This document shows positions 12,398 to 27,500 of a DNA stretch of 64,000 nucleotides, one piece after another. The DNA comes from Climacium dendroides (taxonomy: Eukaryota > Streptophyta > Bryopsida > Hypnales > Climaciaceae): contig OX467085.1 of NCBI GenBank assembly GCA_950106755.1, forward strand, positions 4,278,001 to 4,342,000, written 5' to 3'. The notes under the pieces are model-generated. The model made no database searches, had not been told where the DNA came from, and saw nothing but the letters and a program-made list of their open reading frames with translations. Position 1 is the first letter of the stretch. Each line of letters begins with the position of its first letter. Made by a program: the position numbers and the translations under genes.

Positions 12398-15300
12398 TTG
12401 CAAAGTTTTGCAACTTGTATGTTATACTTTTGGACAAGCTTCGACATCAAACCAATACAGTTTAGTGGTTTGCTTTGTATTCAAACCAGCCTCATTCCTA
12501 GGTTTTTTATTTTGACACCCATTTCAATTGAAAAGGTGTGGGAAAGCAATAGTGTTCGCTTAAAAATCATTTTTCCATGAATCCTAATAATTTCAAAGTT
12601 TTGCAAATTGTATATTATCTTTTTAAACATGCTTCGACGTTAAATTGATACAATTTATTGTCTTGGATTGTATTAAATAATGCTCTTTTCCTAGAATATT
12701 TTTTTTGGAACCCATTTAAGTTAAAAACGTGTGGGAAACATAAGCGTTTTCTTAAAATTAATTTTTCCATCAATCCTAGTAATTTCGAAGTTTTGCATCT
12801 TGTATGTTATATTTTTGGATATACTTCGTTGTCAAACCGATACAGTTTAGTGGATTGCTTTGTATTCAATACAGCCTCATTTCTAGATTTTTTATTTTAA
12901 AACCCATTTCAATTGAAAAGGTGTGGGGAAGAAATAGTGTTCGCTTAAAAATCATTTTTCCATGAATCCTAATAATTTCAAAGTTTTGCAAATTGTATAT
13001 TATCTTTTTAAATATGCTTCGACGTTAAATTGATACAATTTATTGTCTTGGATTGTATTAAATAATGCTCTTTTCCTAGAATATTTTTTTTTGAACCCAT
13101 TTAAGTTAAAAACGTGTGGGAAACATAAGCGTTCTCTTAAAATTAATTTTTCCATCAATCCTAGTAATTTCGAAGTTTTGCATCTTGTATGTTATATTTT
13201 TGGATATACTTCGTTGTCAAACCGATACAGTTTAGTGGATTGCTTTGTATTCAATACAGCCTCATTTCTAGATTTTTTATTTTAAAACCCATTTCAATTG
13301 AAAAGGTGTGGGGAAGAAATAGTGTTCACTTAAAAATCATTTTTCCATGAATCCTAATAATTTCAAAGTTTTGCAAATTGTATATTATCTTTTTAAATAT
13401 GCTTCGACGTTAAATCGATACAATTTATTGTCTTGGATTGTATTAAATAATGCTCTTTTCCTTGAATATTTTTTTTGGAACCCATTTAAGTTAAAAAAGT
13501 GTGGGAAACATTAGCGTTCTCTTAAAATTAATTTTTCCATCAATCCTAGTAATTTCGAAGTTTTGCAACTTGTATGTTATATTTTTGGACATACTTCGTT
13601 GTCAAACCGATACAGTTTAGTGGATTGCTTTGTATTCAAACCAGCCTCATTTCTAAATTTTTTAATTTAAAACCCATTTCAATTGAAAAGGTTTGGGGAA
13701 GCAATAGTGTTCGCTAAAAAATAATTTTTCCATGAATCCTAATAATTTCAAAGTTTTGCAAATTGTATATTATCTTTATAAACATGCTTCGACGTTAAAT
13801 CGATACAATTTATTGTCTTGGATTCTATTAAATAATGCTCTTTTCCTAGAATATTTTTTGTCGAACCCATTTAAGTTAAAAAAGTGTGGGAAACATTAGC
13901 GTTCTCTTAAAATTAATTTCTCCATCAATCCTAGTAATTTCGAAGTTTTGCAACTTGAATGTTATATTTTTGGACATACTTCGTTGTCAAACCGATACAG
14001 TTTAGTGGATTGCTTTGTATTCAATACAGCCTCATTTCTAGATTTTTTATTTTGAAACCCATTTCAATTGAAAAGGTGTAGGGAAGCAATAGTGTTCACT
14101 TAAAAATCATTTTTCCATGAATCCTAATAATTTCAAAGTTTTGCAAATTGTATATTATCTTTTTAAACATGCTTCGACGTTAAATGGATACAATTTATTG
14201 TCTTGGATTGTATTAAATAATGCGCTTTTCCTAGAATATTTTTTTTGGAACCCATTTAAGTTAAAAAAGTGTGGGAAACATTAGCGTTCTCTTAAAATTA
14301 ATTTTTCCATCAATCCTAGTAATTTCGAAGTTTTGCAACTTGTATGTTATATTTTTGGACATACTTCGTTGTCAAAGCGATACAGTTTAGTGGATTGCTT
14401 TGTATTCAATACAGCCTCATTTCTAGATTTTTCATTTTGAAACCCATTTCAATTGAAAAGGTTTGGGGAAGCAATAGTATTCGCTTAAAATTAATTTTTC
14501 CATCAATCCTAGTAATTTCGAAGTTTTGCAACTTGTATGTTATATTTTTGGATATACTTGGTTGTCAAACCGATACAGTTTAGTAGATTGCTTTGTATTC
14601 AATACAGCCTCATTTCTAGATTTTTTTAATTTAAAACCCATTTCAATTGATAAGTTGTGGGGAAGCAATAGTGTTCGCTTAAAAATCATTTTTCCATGAA
14701 TCCTAATAATTTCAAAGTTTTGCAAATTGTATATTATCTTTTTAAACATGCTTCGACGTTAAATCGATACAATTTATTGTCCTGGATTGTATTGAATAAT
14801 GATCTTTTCCTAGAATATTTTTTGTCGAACCCATTTAAGTTAAAAAAGTGTGGGAAACATTAGCGTTCTCTTAAAATTAATTTTTCCATGAATCCTAATA
14901 ATTTCGAAGTTTTGCAACTTGTATGTTATATTTTCGGACATACTTCGTTGTCAAACCGATACAGTTTAGTGGATTGCTTTGTATTCAATACAGCCTCATT
15001 TGTAGATTTTTTATTGTGAAACCCATTTCAATTGAAAAGGTGTGGGAAAGCAATAGTGTTCGCTTAAAAATCATTTTTCCATGAATCCTAATAATTTCAA
15101 AGTTTTGCAAATTGTATATTATCTTTTTAAACATGCTTGGACGTTAAATCGATACAATTTATTGTCTTGGATTGTATTAAATAATGCTCTTTCCCTTGAA
15201 TATTTTTTGTCGAACCCATTTAAGTTAAAAAAGTGTGGGAAACATTAGCGTTCTCTTAAAATTAATTTTTCCATGAATCCTAGTAATTTCGAAGTTTTGC

Positions 15301-16600
15301 AACTTGTATGTTATATTTTTGGATATACTTCATTGTCAAACCGATATAGTTTAGTGGATTGCTTTGTATTCAATACAGCCTCATTTCTAGATTTTTTATT
15401 TTGAAACCCATTTCAGTTGAAAAGGTGTGGGGAAGCAATAGTGTTCGCTTAAAAATCATTTTTCCATGAATCCTAATAATTTCAAAGTTTTGCAAATTGT
15501 ATATTATCTTTTTAAACATGCTTCGACGTTAAATCGATACAATTTATTGTCTTGGATTGTATTAAATACAGCGTCATTTCTAGTTTTTTTATTTTGAAAC
15601 CCATTTCAATTGAAAAGGTGTGGGGAAGCAATAGTGTTCGCTTAAAAATCATTTTTCCATGAATCCTAATAATTTCAAAGTTTTGCAAATTGTATATTAT
15701 CTTTTTAAACATGCTTGGACGTTAAATCGATACAATCTATTGTCTTGGATTGTATGAAATAATGCTCTTTTCCTTGAATATTTTTTGTCGAACCCATTTA
15801 AGTTAAAAAAGTGTCGGAAACATTAGCGTTTTCTTAAAATTAATTTTTCCTTCAATCCCAGTAATTTCGAATTTTGGCAACTTGTATGTTATATTTTTGG
15901 ACATACTTCGTTGTCAAACCGATACAGTTTAGTGGTTTGCTTTGTATTCAATACAGCCTCATTCCTAGGTTTTTTATTTTGACACCCATTTCAATTGAAA
16001 AGGTGTGGGGAAACAATAGTGTTCGCTAAAAAATACTTTTTCCATGAATCCTAATAATTTCAAAGTCTTGCAAATTGTATATTATCTTTTTAAACATGCT
16101 TCGATGTTAAATCGATACAATTTATTGTCTTGGATTGTATTAAATAATGCTCTTTTCCTAGAATATTTTTTGTCGAACCCATTTAAGTTAAAAAAGTGTG
16201 GGAAACATTAGCGTTCTCTTAAAATTAATTTCTCCATCAATCCTAGTAATTTCGAAGTTTTGCAACTTGTATGTTATATTTTTGGACATACTTCGTTGTC
16301 AAACCGATACAGTTTAGTGGATTTCCTTGTCTTCAATAGAGCCTCATTTTTAGATTTTTTATTGTGAAACCCATTTCAGTTGAAAAGGTGTGGGAAAGCA
16401 ATAGTGTTTGCTTAAAAATAATTTTTCCATGAATCCTAATAATTTCAAAGTTTTGCAAATTGTATATTATCTTTTTAAACATGCTTCGACGTTAAATCGA
16501 TACAATTTATTGTCTTGGATTGTATTAAATAATGCTCTTTTCCTTGAATATTTTTTTTGGAATCCATTTAAGTTAAAAAAGTGTGGGAAACATTAGCGTT
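12398..16600. repeat. Satellite block with a 385-bp dimeric higher-order repeat
   Basis: Two monomer subtypes alternate. One has GTTGTCAAACCGATACAG followed by CAATTGAAAAGGTGTGG; the other has GACGTTAAATCGATACAA followed by AAGTTAAAAAAGTGTGGG. Corresponding points at 12658 and 13043 are 385 bp apart. The dimer is repeated with moderate divergence, and the pattern continues less regularly to about 28.6 kb. Confidence 0.75.
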
Positions 16601-19600
16601 CTCTTAAAATTAATTTTTCCATCAATCCTAGTGATTTCGAAGTTTTGCAACTTGTATGTTATATTTTTGGACATACTTCGTTGTCAAACCGATATAGTTT
16701 AGTGGATTTCTTTGTCTTCAATACAGCCTCATTTCTAGATTTTCTATTTTGAAATGCATTTCAGTTGAAAAGGTGTGGGAAAGCAATAGTGTTCGCTTAA
16801 AAATAATTTTTCCATGAATCCTAATAATTTCAAAGTTTTGCAACTTGTATGTTATATTTCTGGACAAGCTTCGACGTCAAACCGATATAGTTTAGTGGTT
16901 TGCTTTGTAATCAAACCAGCCTCATTCCTAGGTTTTTTGTTTTGACACCCATTTCAATTGAAAAGGTGTGGGGAAGCAATAGTGTTCGCTTAAGAATAAT
17001 TTTTCCATCAATCCTAGTAATTTCGATGTTTTGCAACTTGTATGTTATATTTTTGGACAAGCTTCGATGTCAAACCGATATAGTTTAGTGGTTTGCTTTG
17101 TAATCAAACCAGCCTCATTCCTAGGTATTTTATTTTGACACTTATTTCAATTGAGAAGGTGTGGGGAAGCAATAGTGTTCGCTTAAAATTAATTTTTCCA
17201 TGAATCCTTATAATTTCAAAGTTTTGCAACTTGTATGATATATTTTTGGACAAGCTTTGACGTGAAACCAATATAGTTTAGTGGTTTGCTTTGTATTTAA
17301 ACCAGCCTCATTCCTAGGTATTTTATTTTGACACTTATTTCGATTGAAAAGGTGTGGGGAAGCAATAGTGTTCGCTTAAAATTAATTTTTCCATGAATCC
17401 TTATAATTTCAAAGTTTTGCAACTTGTATGATATATTTTTGGACAAGCTTTGACGTGAAACCAATATAGTTTAGTGGTTTGCTTTGTATTTAAACCAGCC
17501 TCATTCCTAGGTATTTTATTTTGACACTTATTTCGATTGAAAAGGTGTGGGGAAGCAATAGTGTTCGCTTAAAATTAATTTTTCCATGAATCCTAATAAT
17601 TTCAAAGTTTTGCAAATTGTGTATTATCTTCTTAAACATGCTTCGACGTTAAATCAATACAATTAATTGTCTTGGATTGTATTAAATAAAGTTCTTTTCC
17701 TAGAATATTTTTTGTCGAACCCATTTAAGTTAAAAAAGTGTGGGAGACAATAGCGTTCTCTTAAAATTAATTTTTCCATTAATCCTAGTAATTTCTAAGT
17801 TATGCAACTTGTATGTTATATTTTTTAGACATACTTCGTTGTCAAACTGATACAGTTTAGTTGATTGCTTTGTATTCAATACAGCCTTATTTCTAGATTT
17901 TTTATTTTGAAACCCATTTCAATTGAAAAGGTGTGGGGAAGCAATAGTGTTCGCTTAAAAAAAAAATTTCCATGAATCCGAATAATTTCAAAGTCTTGCA
18001 AATTGTATATTATCTTTTTAAACATGCTTCGACATTAAATCGAGACAATTTATTGTCTTGGATTGTATTGAATGAAGCTCTTTTCCTAGAATATTTTTGT
18101 GGAACCCATTTAATTTGAAAAACTATGGGAAACATTAGCGTTCTCTTAAAATTATTTTTTCCTTCAATCCCAGTACTTTCGATGTTTTGCAACTTGTATG
18201 TTATATTTTTGGACATACTTCGTTGTCAAACCGATACAGTTTAGTGGATTGCTTTGTATTCAATACAGCCTCATTTCTAGATTTTTTATTTTGAAACGCA
18301 TTTCAATTGAAAAGGTATGGGGAAGCAATAGTATTCGCTTAAAAATAATTTTTCCATCAATCCTAATAATTTCAAAGTTTTGCAACTTATATGTTATATT
18401 TTTGGACAAGCTTCGACTTCAAACCGATACAATTTACTGGTTTGCTTTGTATTCAAACCAGCCTCATTCCTAGGTTTTAGATTTTGACACCCATTTCAAT
18501 TGAAAAGGTGTGGGGAAGCAATAGAGTTCGCTTAAAAATAATTTTTCCATCAATCCTAATAATTTCAAAGTTTTGCAAATTGTATATTATCTTTTCAAAC
18601 ATGCTTCGACGTTAAATCGATACAATTTATTGTCTTGGGTTGTATTAAATAATGCTCTTTTCCTAGAATATTTTTTTTTGAACCCATTTAAGTTAAACAA
18701 GTGTGGGAGACAATAGCGTTCTCTGAAAATTAATTTTTCCATGATTCCTAGTAATTTCGAAGTTTTGCAACTCGTATGTTATATTTTTGGACATACTTTG
18801 TTGTCAAACCGATACAATTTAGTGGATTGCTTTGTATTCAATACAGCCTCATTTCTAGATTTTTTATTTTCACACCCATTTCAATTGAAAAGGTGTGGGG
18901 AAGCAATAGTGTTCGCTTAAAAATAATTTTTCCATCAATCCTAGTAATTTCGAAGTTTTGTAGCCCGTATATTATATTTTTGGATAAGCTTCAACGTCAA
19001 ACCGATACAGTTTAGCGGTTTGCTTTGTATTCAAACCAGCCTCATTCCTAGGTTTCTTATTTTGACACCCATTTCAATTGAAAAGGTGTGGGGAAGCAAT
19101 AGAGTTCGCTTAAAAATAATTTTTCCATGCATCCTAATAATTTCAAAGTTTTGCAAATTGTATATTATCTTTTTAAACGTGCTTCGACGTTAAATCGATA
19201 CAATTTATTGTCTTGGATTGTATTCAATAAAGCTCTTTTCCTAGAATATTTTTTTTGGAACCCATTTAAGTTAAACAAGTGTGGGAGACAATAGCGTTCT
19301 CTTAAAATTAATTTTTCCATGAATCCTAGTAATTTCAAAGTTTTGCAACTTGTATGTTATATTTTTGGACATACTTCGTTGTCAAACCGATAGAGTTTAG
19401 TGGATTTCTTTGTCTTCACTACAGCCTCATTTCTAGATTTTTTATTTTGAAACCCATTTCAGTTGAAAAGGTGTGGGGAAGCGATAGTGTTCGCTTAAAA
19501 ATCATTTTTCCATGAATCCTAATAATTTCAAAGTTTTGCAAATTGTATATTATCTTTTTAAACATGCTTCGACGTTAAATCGATACAATTTATTGTCTTG

Positions 19601-20859
19601 GATTGTATTAAATAATGCTCTTTTCCTTGAATATTTTTTTTGGAACCCATTTAACTTAAAAAAGTGTGGGAAACATTAGCGTTCTCTGAAAATTAATTTT
19701 TCCATCAATCCTAGTAATTTCGAAGTTTTGCAACTTGTATGTTATATTTTTGGACATACTTCGTTGTCAAACCGATATAGTTTAGTGGATTTCTTTGTCT
19801 TCACTACAGCCTCATTTCTAGATTTTTTATTTTGAAACGCATTTCAGTTGAAAAGGTGTGGGAAAGCAATAGTGTTCGCTTAAAAATAATTTTTCCATGA
19901 ATCCTAATAATTTCAAAGTTTTGCAACTTGTATGTTATATTTCTAGACAAGCTTCGACGTCAAACCGATATAGTTTAGTGGTTTGCTTTGTAATCAAACC
20001 AGCCTCATTCCTAGGTTTTTTGTTTTGACACCCATTTCAATAGAAAAGGTGTGGGGAAGCAATAGTGTTCACTTAAGAATAATTTTTCCATCAATCCTAG
20101 TAATTTCGATGTTTTGCAACTTGTATGTTATATTTTTGGACAAGCTTCGATGTCAAACCGATACAGTTTAGTGCTTTGCTTTCTATTCAAACCAGCCTCA
20201 TTCCTAGGTTTTTTATTTTGACACCCATTTCAATTGAAAAGGTGTGGGGAAGCAATAGTGTTCGCTAAAAAATAATTTTTCCATGAATCCTAATAATTTC
20301 AAAGTTTTGCACCTTGTATGTTATATTTTTGGACATACTTCGTTGTCAAACCGATACAGTTTAGTGGATTGCTTTGTATTCAATACAGCCTTATTTCTAG
20401 ATTTTTTATTTTGAAACCCATTTCAGTTGAAAAGGTGTGGGGAAGCAATAGTGTTCGCTTAAAAATAATTTTTCCATGAATCCTAATAATTTCAAAGTCT
20501 TGCAAATTGTATATTATCTTTTTAAACATGCTTCGACGTTAAATCGATACAATTTATTGTCTTGGATTGTATTAAATAAAGCTCTTTTCCTAGAATATTT
20601 TTGTGGAACCCATTTAATTTGAAAAAGTATGGGAAACATTAGCGTTCTCTTAAAATTATTTTTTCCATCAATCCCAGTAATTTCGATGTTTTGCAACTTG
20701 TATGTTATATTTTTGGACATACTTCATTGTCAAACCGATACAATTTAGTGGATTGCTTTGTATTCAGTACACCCTCATTTCTAGATTTTTCATTTTGAAA
20801 CCCATTTCAATTGAAAAGTCGTGGGGAAGCAATAGTATTCGCTTAAAAATAATTTTTCC

Positions 20860-23108
20860 ATGAATCCTAATAATTTCAAAGTTTTGCAACTTGTATGTTA
20901 TATTTTTGGACATACTTCGTTGTCAAACCGATACAGTTTAGTGGATTGCTTTGTATTCAATACAGCCTCATTTCTAGATTTTTTATTTTGAAACTCATTT
21001 CAATTGAAAAGGTGTGGGGAAGCCATAGTGTTCGCTGAAAAATCATTTTTCCATGAATCCTAATAATTTCAAAGTTTTGCAACTTGTATGATATATTTTT
21101 GGACAAGCTTTGACGTGAAACCAATATAGTTTAGTGGTTTGCTTTGTATTCAAACCAGCCTCATTCCTAGGTATTTTATTTTGACACTTATTTCGATTGA
21201 AAAGGTGTGGGGAAGCAATAGTGTTCGCTTAAAATTAATTTTTCCATGAATCCTTATAATTTCAAAGTTTTGCAACTTGTATGATATATTTTTGGACAAG
21301 CTTTGACGTGAAACCGATATAGTTTAGTGGTTTGCTTTGTATTTAAACCAGCCTCATTCCTAGGTATTTTATTTTGACACTTATTTCGATTGAAAAGGTG
21401 TGGGGAAGCAATAGTGTTCGCTTAAAATTAATTTTTCCATGAATCCTAATAATTTCAAAGTTTTGCAAGTTGTGTATTATCTTCTTAAACATGCTTCGAC
21501 GTTAAATCAATACAATTAATTGTCTTGGATTGTATTAAATAAAGCTCTTTTCCTAGAATATTTTTTTTGGAACCCATTTAAGTTAAAAAAGTGTGGGAGA
21601 CAATAGCGTTCTCTTAAAATTAATTTTTCCATGAATCCTAGTAATTTCAAAGTTTTGCAACTTGTATGTTATATTTTTGGACATACTTCGTTGTCAAACC
21701 GATACAGTTTAGTGGATTGCTTTGTATTCAATACAGCCTTATTTCTAGATTTTTTATTTTGAAACCCATTTCAATTGAAAAGTTGTGGGGAAGCAATAGT
21801 GTTCGCTTAAAATAATTTTTCCATGAATCCTAATAATTTCAAAGTCTTGCAAATTGTATATTATCTTTTTAAACATGCTTCGAAGTTAAATCGATACAAT
21901 TTATTGTCTTGGATTGTATTGAATAAAGCTCTTTTCCTAGAATATTTTTTTTGGAACCCATTTAAGTTAAAAAAGTGTGGGAGACAATAGCGTTCTCTTC
22001 AAATTAATTTTTCCATGAATCCTAGTCATTTCGAAGATTTGCAACTTGTATGTTATATTTTTGGACATACTTCGTTGTCAAACCGATACAGTTTAGTGGA
22101 TTGCTTTGTATTCAATACAGCCTTATTTCTAGATTTTTTATTTTGAAACCCATTTCAGTTGAAAAGTTGTGGGGAAGCAATAGTGTTCGCTTAAAAATAA
22201 TTTTTCCATGAATCCTAATAATTTCAAAGTTTTGCAACTTGTATGTTATATTTTTGGACATACTTCGTTGTCAAACCGATACAGTTTAGTGGATTGCTTT
22301 GTATTCAATACAGCCTCATTTCTAGATTTTTTATTTTGAAACTCATTTCAATTGAAAAGGTGTGGGGAAGCCATAGTGTTCGCTGAAAAATCATTTTTCC
22401 ATGAATCCTAATAATTTCAAAGTTTTGCAACTTGTATGATATATTTTTGGACAAGCTTTGACGTGAAACCAATATAGTTTAGTGGTTTGCTTTGTATTCA
22501 AACCAGCCTCATTCCTAGGTATTTTATTTTGACACTTATTTCGATTGAAAAGGTGTGGGGAAGCAATAGTGTTCGCTTAAAATTAATTTTTCCATGAATC
22601 CTTATAATTTCAAAGTTTTGCAACTTGTATGATATATTTTTGGACAAGCTTTGACGTGAAACCGATATAGTTTAGTGGTTTGCTTTGTATTTAAACCAGC
22701 CTCATTCCTAGGTATTTTATTTTGACACTTATTTCGATTGAAAAGGTGTGGGGAAGCAATAGTGTTCGCTTAAAATTAATTTTTCCATGAATCCTAATAA
22801 TTTCAAAGTTTTGCAAATTGTGTATTATCTTCTTAGACATGCTTCGACGTTAAATCAATACAATTAATTGTCTTGGATTGTATTAAATAAAGCTCTTTTC
22901 CTAGAATATTTTTTTTGGAACCCATTTAAGTTAAAAAAGTGTGGGAGACAATAGCGTTCTCTTAAAATTAATTTTTCCATGAATCCTAGTAATTTCAAAG
23001 TTTTGCAACTTGTATGTTATATTTTTGGACATACTTCGTTGTCAAACCGATACAGTTTAGTGGATTGCTTTGTATTCAATACAGCCTTATTTCTAGATTT
23101 TTTATTTT
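20860..23108. repeat. Satellite segmental duplication, offset about 1,348 bp (seven monomers)
   Basis: A segment carrying the rare variants AAACTCATTTC and GAAGCCATAGTGTTCGCTG occurs at 20991 and again at 22339. The following monomers, including the TTTCGATTGAAAAGG variants, recur in the same order. This is a seven-monomer unit duplicated recently. Confidence 0.75.
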
Positions 23109-23339
23109 GAAACTCATTTCAATTGAAAAGGTGTGGGGAAGCGATAGTGTTCGCTTAAAAATAATTTTTCCATCAATCCTAATAATTTCAAAGTTTTGCA
23201 ACTTGTATGTTATATTTTTGGACAAGCTTCGACGTGAAACCAATACAGTTTAGTGGTTTGCTTTCTATTCAAACCAGCCTCATTCCTAGGTTTTTTATTT
23301 TGACACCCATTTCAATTGAAAAGGTGTGGGGAAGCAATA

Positions 23340-24510
23340 GAGTTCGCTTAAAAATAATTTTTCCATGAATCCTTATAATTTCAAAGTTTTGCAACTTGTA
23401 TGTTATATTTTTGGACATACTTCGTTGTCAAACCAATACAGTTTAGTGGATTGCTTTGTATTCAATACAGCCTCATTTCTAGATTTTTTATTTTGAAACT
23501 CATTTCAATTGAAAAGGTGTGGGGTAGCGATAGTGTTCGCTGAAAAATAATTTTTCCATGAATCCTAATAATTTCAAAGTTTTGCAACTTGTATGATATA
23601 TTTTTGGACAAGCTTTGACGTGAAACCAATATAGTTTAGTGGTTTGCTTTGTATTTAAACCAGCCTCATTCCTAGGTATTTTATTTTGACACTTATTTCG
23701 ATTGAAAAGGTGTGGGGAAGCAATAGTGTTCGCTTAAAATTAATTTTTCCATGAATCCTTATAATTTCAAAGTTTTGCAACTTGTATGATATATTTTTGG
23801 ACAAGCTTTGACGTGAAACCAATATAGTTTAGTGGTTTGCTTTGTATTTAAACCAGCCTCATTCCTAGGTATTTTATTTTGACACTTATTTCGATTGAAA
23901 AGGTGTGGGGAAGCAATAGTGTTCGCTTAAAAATAATTTTTCCATGAATCCTTATAATTTCAAAGTTTTGCAACTTGTATGTTATATTTTTGGACATACT
24001 TCGTTGTCAAACCAATACAGTTTAGTGGATTGCTTTGTATTCAATACAGCCTCATTTCTAGATTTTTTATTTTGAAACTCATTTCAATTGAAAAGGTGTG
24101 GGGTAGCGATAGTGTTCGCTGAAAAATAATTTTTCCATGAATCCTAATAATTTCAAAGTTTTGCAACTTGTATGATATATTTTTGGACAAGCTTTGACGT
24201 GAAACCAATATAGTTTAGTGGTTTGCTTTGTATTTAAACCAGCCTCATTCCTAGGTATTTTATTTTGACACTTATTTCGATTGAAAAGGTGTGGGGAAGC
24301 AATAGTGTTCGCTTAAAATTAATTTTTCCATGAATCCTTATAATTTCAAAGTTTTGCAACTTGTATGATATATTTTTGGACAAGCTTTGACGTGAAACCA
24401 ATATAGTTTAGTGGTTTGCTTTGTATTTAAACCAGCCTCATTCCTAGGTATTTTATTTTGACACTTATTTCGATTGAAAAGGTGTGGGGAAGCAATAGTG
24501 TTCGCTTAAA
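23340..24510. repeat. Satellite duplication, offset 579 bp
   Basis: The diagnostic variant GGGGTAGCGATAGTGTTCGC at 23521 recurs at 24100, and flanking monomers match in order. The offset equals the trimer near 8 kb, but the monomer variants differ, so this is an independent amplification of a three-monomer unit. Confidence 0.7.
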
Positions 24511-27500
24511 ATTAATTTTTCCATGAATCCTAATAATTTGAAAGTTTTGCAAATTGTGTATTATCTTCTTAAACATGCTTCGACGTTAAATCAATACAAT
24601 TAATTGTCTTGGATTGTATTAAATAAAGCTCTTTTCCTAGAATATTTTTTTTGGAACCCATTTAAGTTAAAAAAGTGTGGGAGACAATAGCGTTCTCTTC
24701 AAATTAATTTTTCCATGAATCCTAGTCATTTCGAAGATTTGCAACTTGTATGTTATATTTTTGGACATACTTCGTTGTCAAACCGATACAGTTTAGTGGA
24801 TTGCTTTGTATTCAATACAGCCTTATTTCTAGAATTTTTATTTTGAAACCCATTTCAATTGAAAAGGTGTGGGGAAGCAATAGTGTTCGCTTAAAAATAA
24901 TTTTTCCATCAATCCTAATAATTTCAAAGTTTTGCAACTTGTATGTTATATTTTTGGACAAGCTTCGACGTCGAACCGATACAGTTTAGTAGTTTGCTCT
25001 GTATTCAAACCAGCCTCATTCCTAGGTTCTGGATTTTGACACCCATTTCAATTGAAAAGGTGTGGGGAAGCAATAGAGTTCGCTTAAAAATAATTTTTCC
25101 ATCAATCCTAATAATTTCAAAGTTTTGCAAATTGTATATTATCTTTTTAAACATGCTTCGACGTTAAATCGATACAATTTATTGTCTTGGATTGTATTAA
25201 ATAAAGCTCTTTTCCTAGAATATTTTTTTTGGAACCCATTTAAGTTAAGAAAGTGTGGGAAACAATAGCGTTCTCTTAAAATTAATTTTTTCATTAATCC
25301 TAGTAATTTCTAAGTTATGCAACTTGTATGTTATATTTTTGGACATACTTCGTTGTCAAATTGATACAGTTTAGTGGATTGCTTTGTATTCAATACAGCC
25401 TTATTTTTAGATTTTTTATTTTGAAACCCATTTCAATTGAAAAGGTGTGGGGAAGCAATAGTCTTCGCTGAAAAAAAAAATTTCCATGAATCCGAATAAT
25501 TTCAAAGTCTTGCAAATTGTATATTATCTTTTTAAACATGCTTCGACATTAAATCGAGACAATTTATTGTCTTGGATTGTATTAAATAAAGCTCTTTTCC
25601 TAGAATATTTTTGTGGAACCCATTTAATTTGAAAAACTATGGGAAACATTAGCGTTCTCTTAAAATTATTTTTTCCTTCAATCCCAGTAATTTCGATGTT
25701 TTGCAACTTGTATGTTATATTTTTGGACATACTTCGTTGTCAAACCGATACAGTTTAGTGGATTGCTTTGTATTCAATACAGCCTCATTTCTAGATTTTT
25801 TATTTTGAAATCCATTTCAATTGAAAAGGTATGGGGAAGCAATAGTATTCGCTTAAAAATAATTTTTCCATCAATCCTAATAATTTCAAAGTTTTGCAAC
25901 TTGTATGTTATATTTTTGGACATACTTCGTTGTCAAACCGATACAATTTAGTGGATTGCTTTGTATTCAATACAGCCTCATTTCTTGATTTTTTTTTTTA
26001 AACCCATTTCAATTGAAAAGGTGTGGGGAAGCCATAGTGTTCGCTTAAAAATAATTTTTCCATCAATCCTAATAATTTCAAAGTTTTGCAACTTATATGT
26101 TATATTTTTGGACAAGCTTCGACTTCAAACCGATACAGTTTACTGGTTTGCTTTGTATTCAAACCAGCCTCATTCCTAGGTTCTGGATTTTGACACCCAT
26201 TTCAATTGAAAAGGTGTGGGGAAGCAATAGAGTTCGCTTAAAAATAATTTTTCCATCAATCCTAATAATTTCAAAGTTTTGCAAATTGTATATTATCTTT
26301 TCAAACATGCTTCGACGTTAAATCGATACAATTTATTGTCTTGGATTGTATTAAATAATGCTCTTTTCCTAGAATATTTTTTTTTGAACCCATTTAAGTT
26401 AAACAAGTGTGGGACACAATAGCGTTCTCTGAAAATTAATTTTTCCATGAATCCTAGTAATTTCGAAGTTTTGCAACTTGTATGTTATATTTTTGGATAT
26501 ACTTCGTTGTCAAACCGATACAATTTAGTGGATTGCTTTGTATTCAATACAGCCTCATTTCTAGATTTTTTATTTTGAAACCCATTTCAATTGAAAAGGT
26601 GTTGGGAAGTAATAGTGTTCGCTTAAAAATCATTTTTCCATGAATCCTAATAATTTCAAAGTTTCGCAACTTGTATGATATATTTTTGGACAAGCTTTGA
26701 CGTGAAACCGATACAGTTTAGTGGTTTGCTTTGTATTCAAACCAGCCTCATTCCTAGGTTTTAGATTTTGACACCCATTTCAATTGAAAAGGTGTGGGGA
26801 AGCAATAGAGTTCGCTTAAAAATAATTTTTCCATGCATCCTAATAATTTCAAAGTTTTGCAAATTGTATATTATCTTTTTAAACGTGCTTCGACGTTAAA
26901 TCGATACAATTTATTGTCTTGGATTGTATTGAATAAAGCTCTTTTCCTAGAATATTTTCTTTGAAACCCATTTAAGTTAAAAAAGTGTGGGAGCCAATAG
27001 CGTTTTCTTAAAATTAATTTTTCCATGAATCCTAGTAATTTCGAAGTTTTGCAACTTGTATGTTATATTTTTGGACATACTTTGTTGTCAGACCGATACA
27101 GTGTAGTGGATTGCTTTGTATTCAATACAGCCTCATTTGTAGATTTTTTATTTTGAAACTCATTTCAATTGAAAAGGTATGGGGAAGCAATAGTATTCGC
27201 TTAAAAATAATTTTTCCATCAATCCTAATAATTTCAAAGTTTTGCAACTTGTATGTTATATTTTTGGACATACTTCGTTGTCAAACCGATACAATTTAGT
27301 GGATTGCTTTGTATTCAATACAGCCTCATTTCTAGATTTTTTATTTTGAAACCCACTTCAATTGAAAAGGTGTGGGGAAGCCATAGTGTTCGCTTAAAAA
27401 TAATTTTTCCATGAATCCTAATAATTTCAAAGTTTTGCAACTTGTATGTTATATTTTTGGACAAACTTCCTTGTCAAATCGATACAGTTTATTGCCTTGG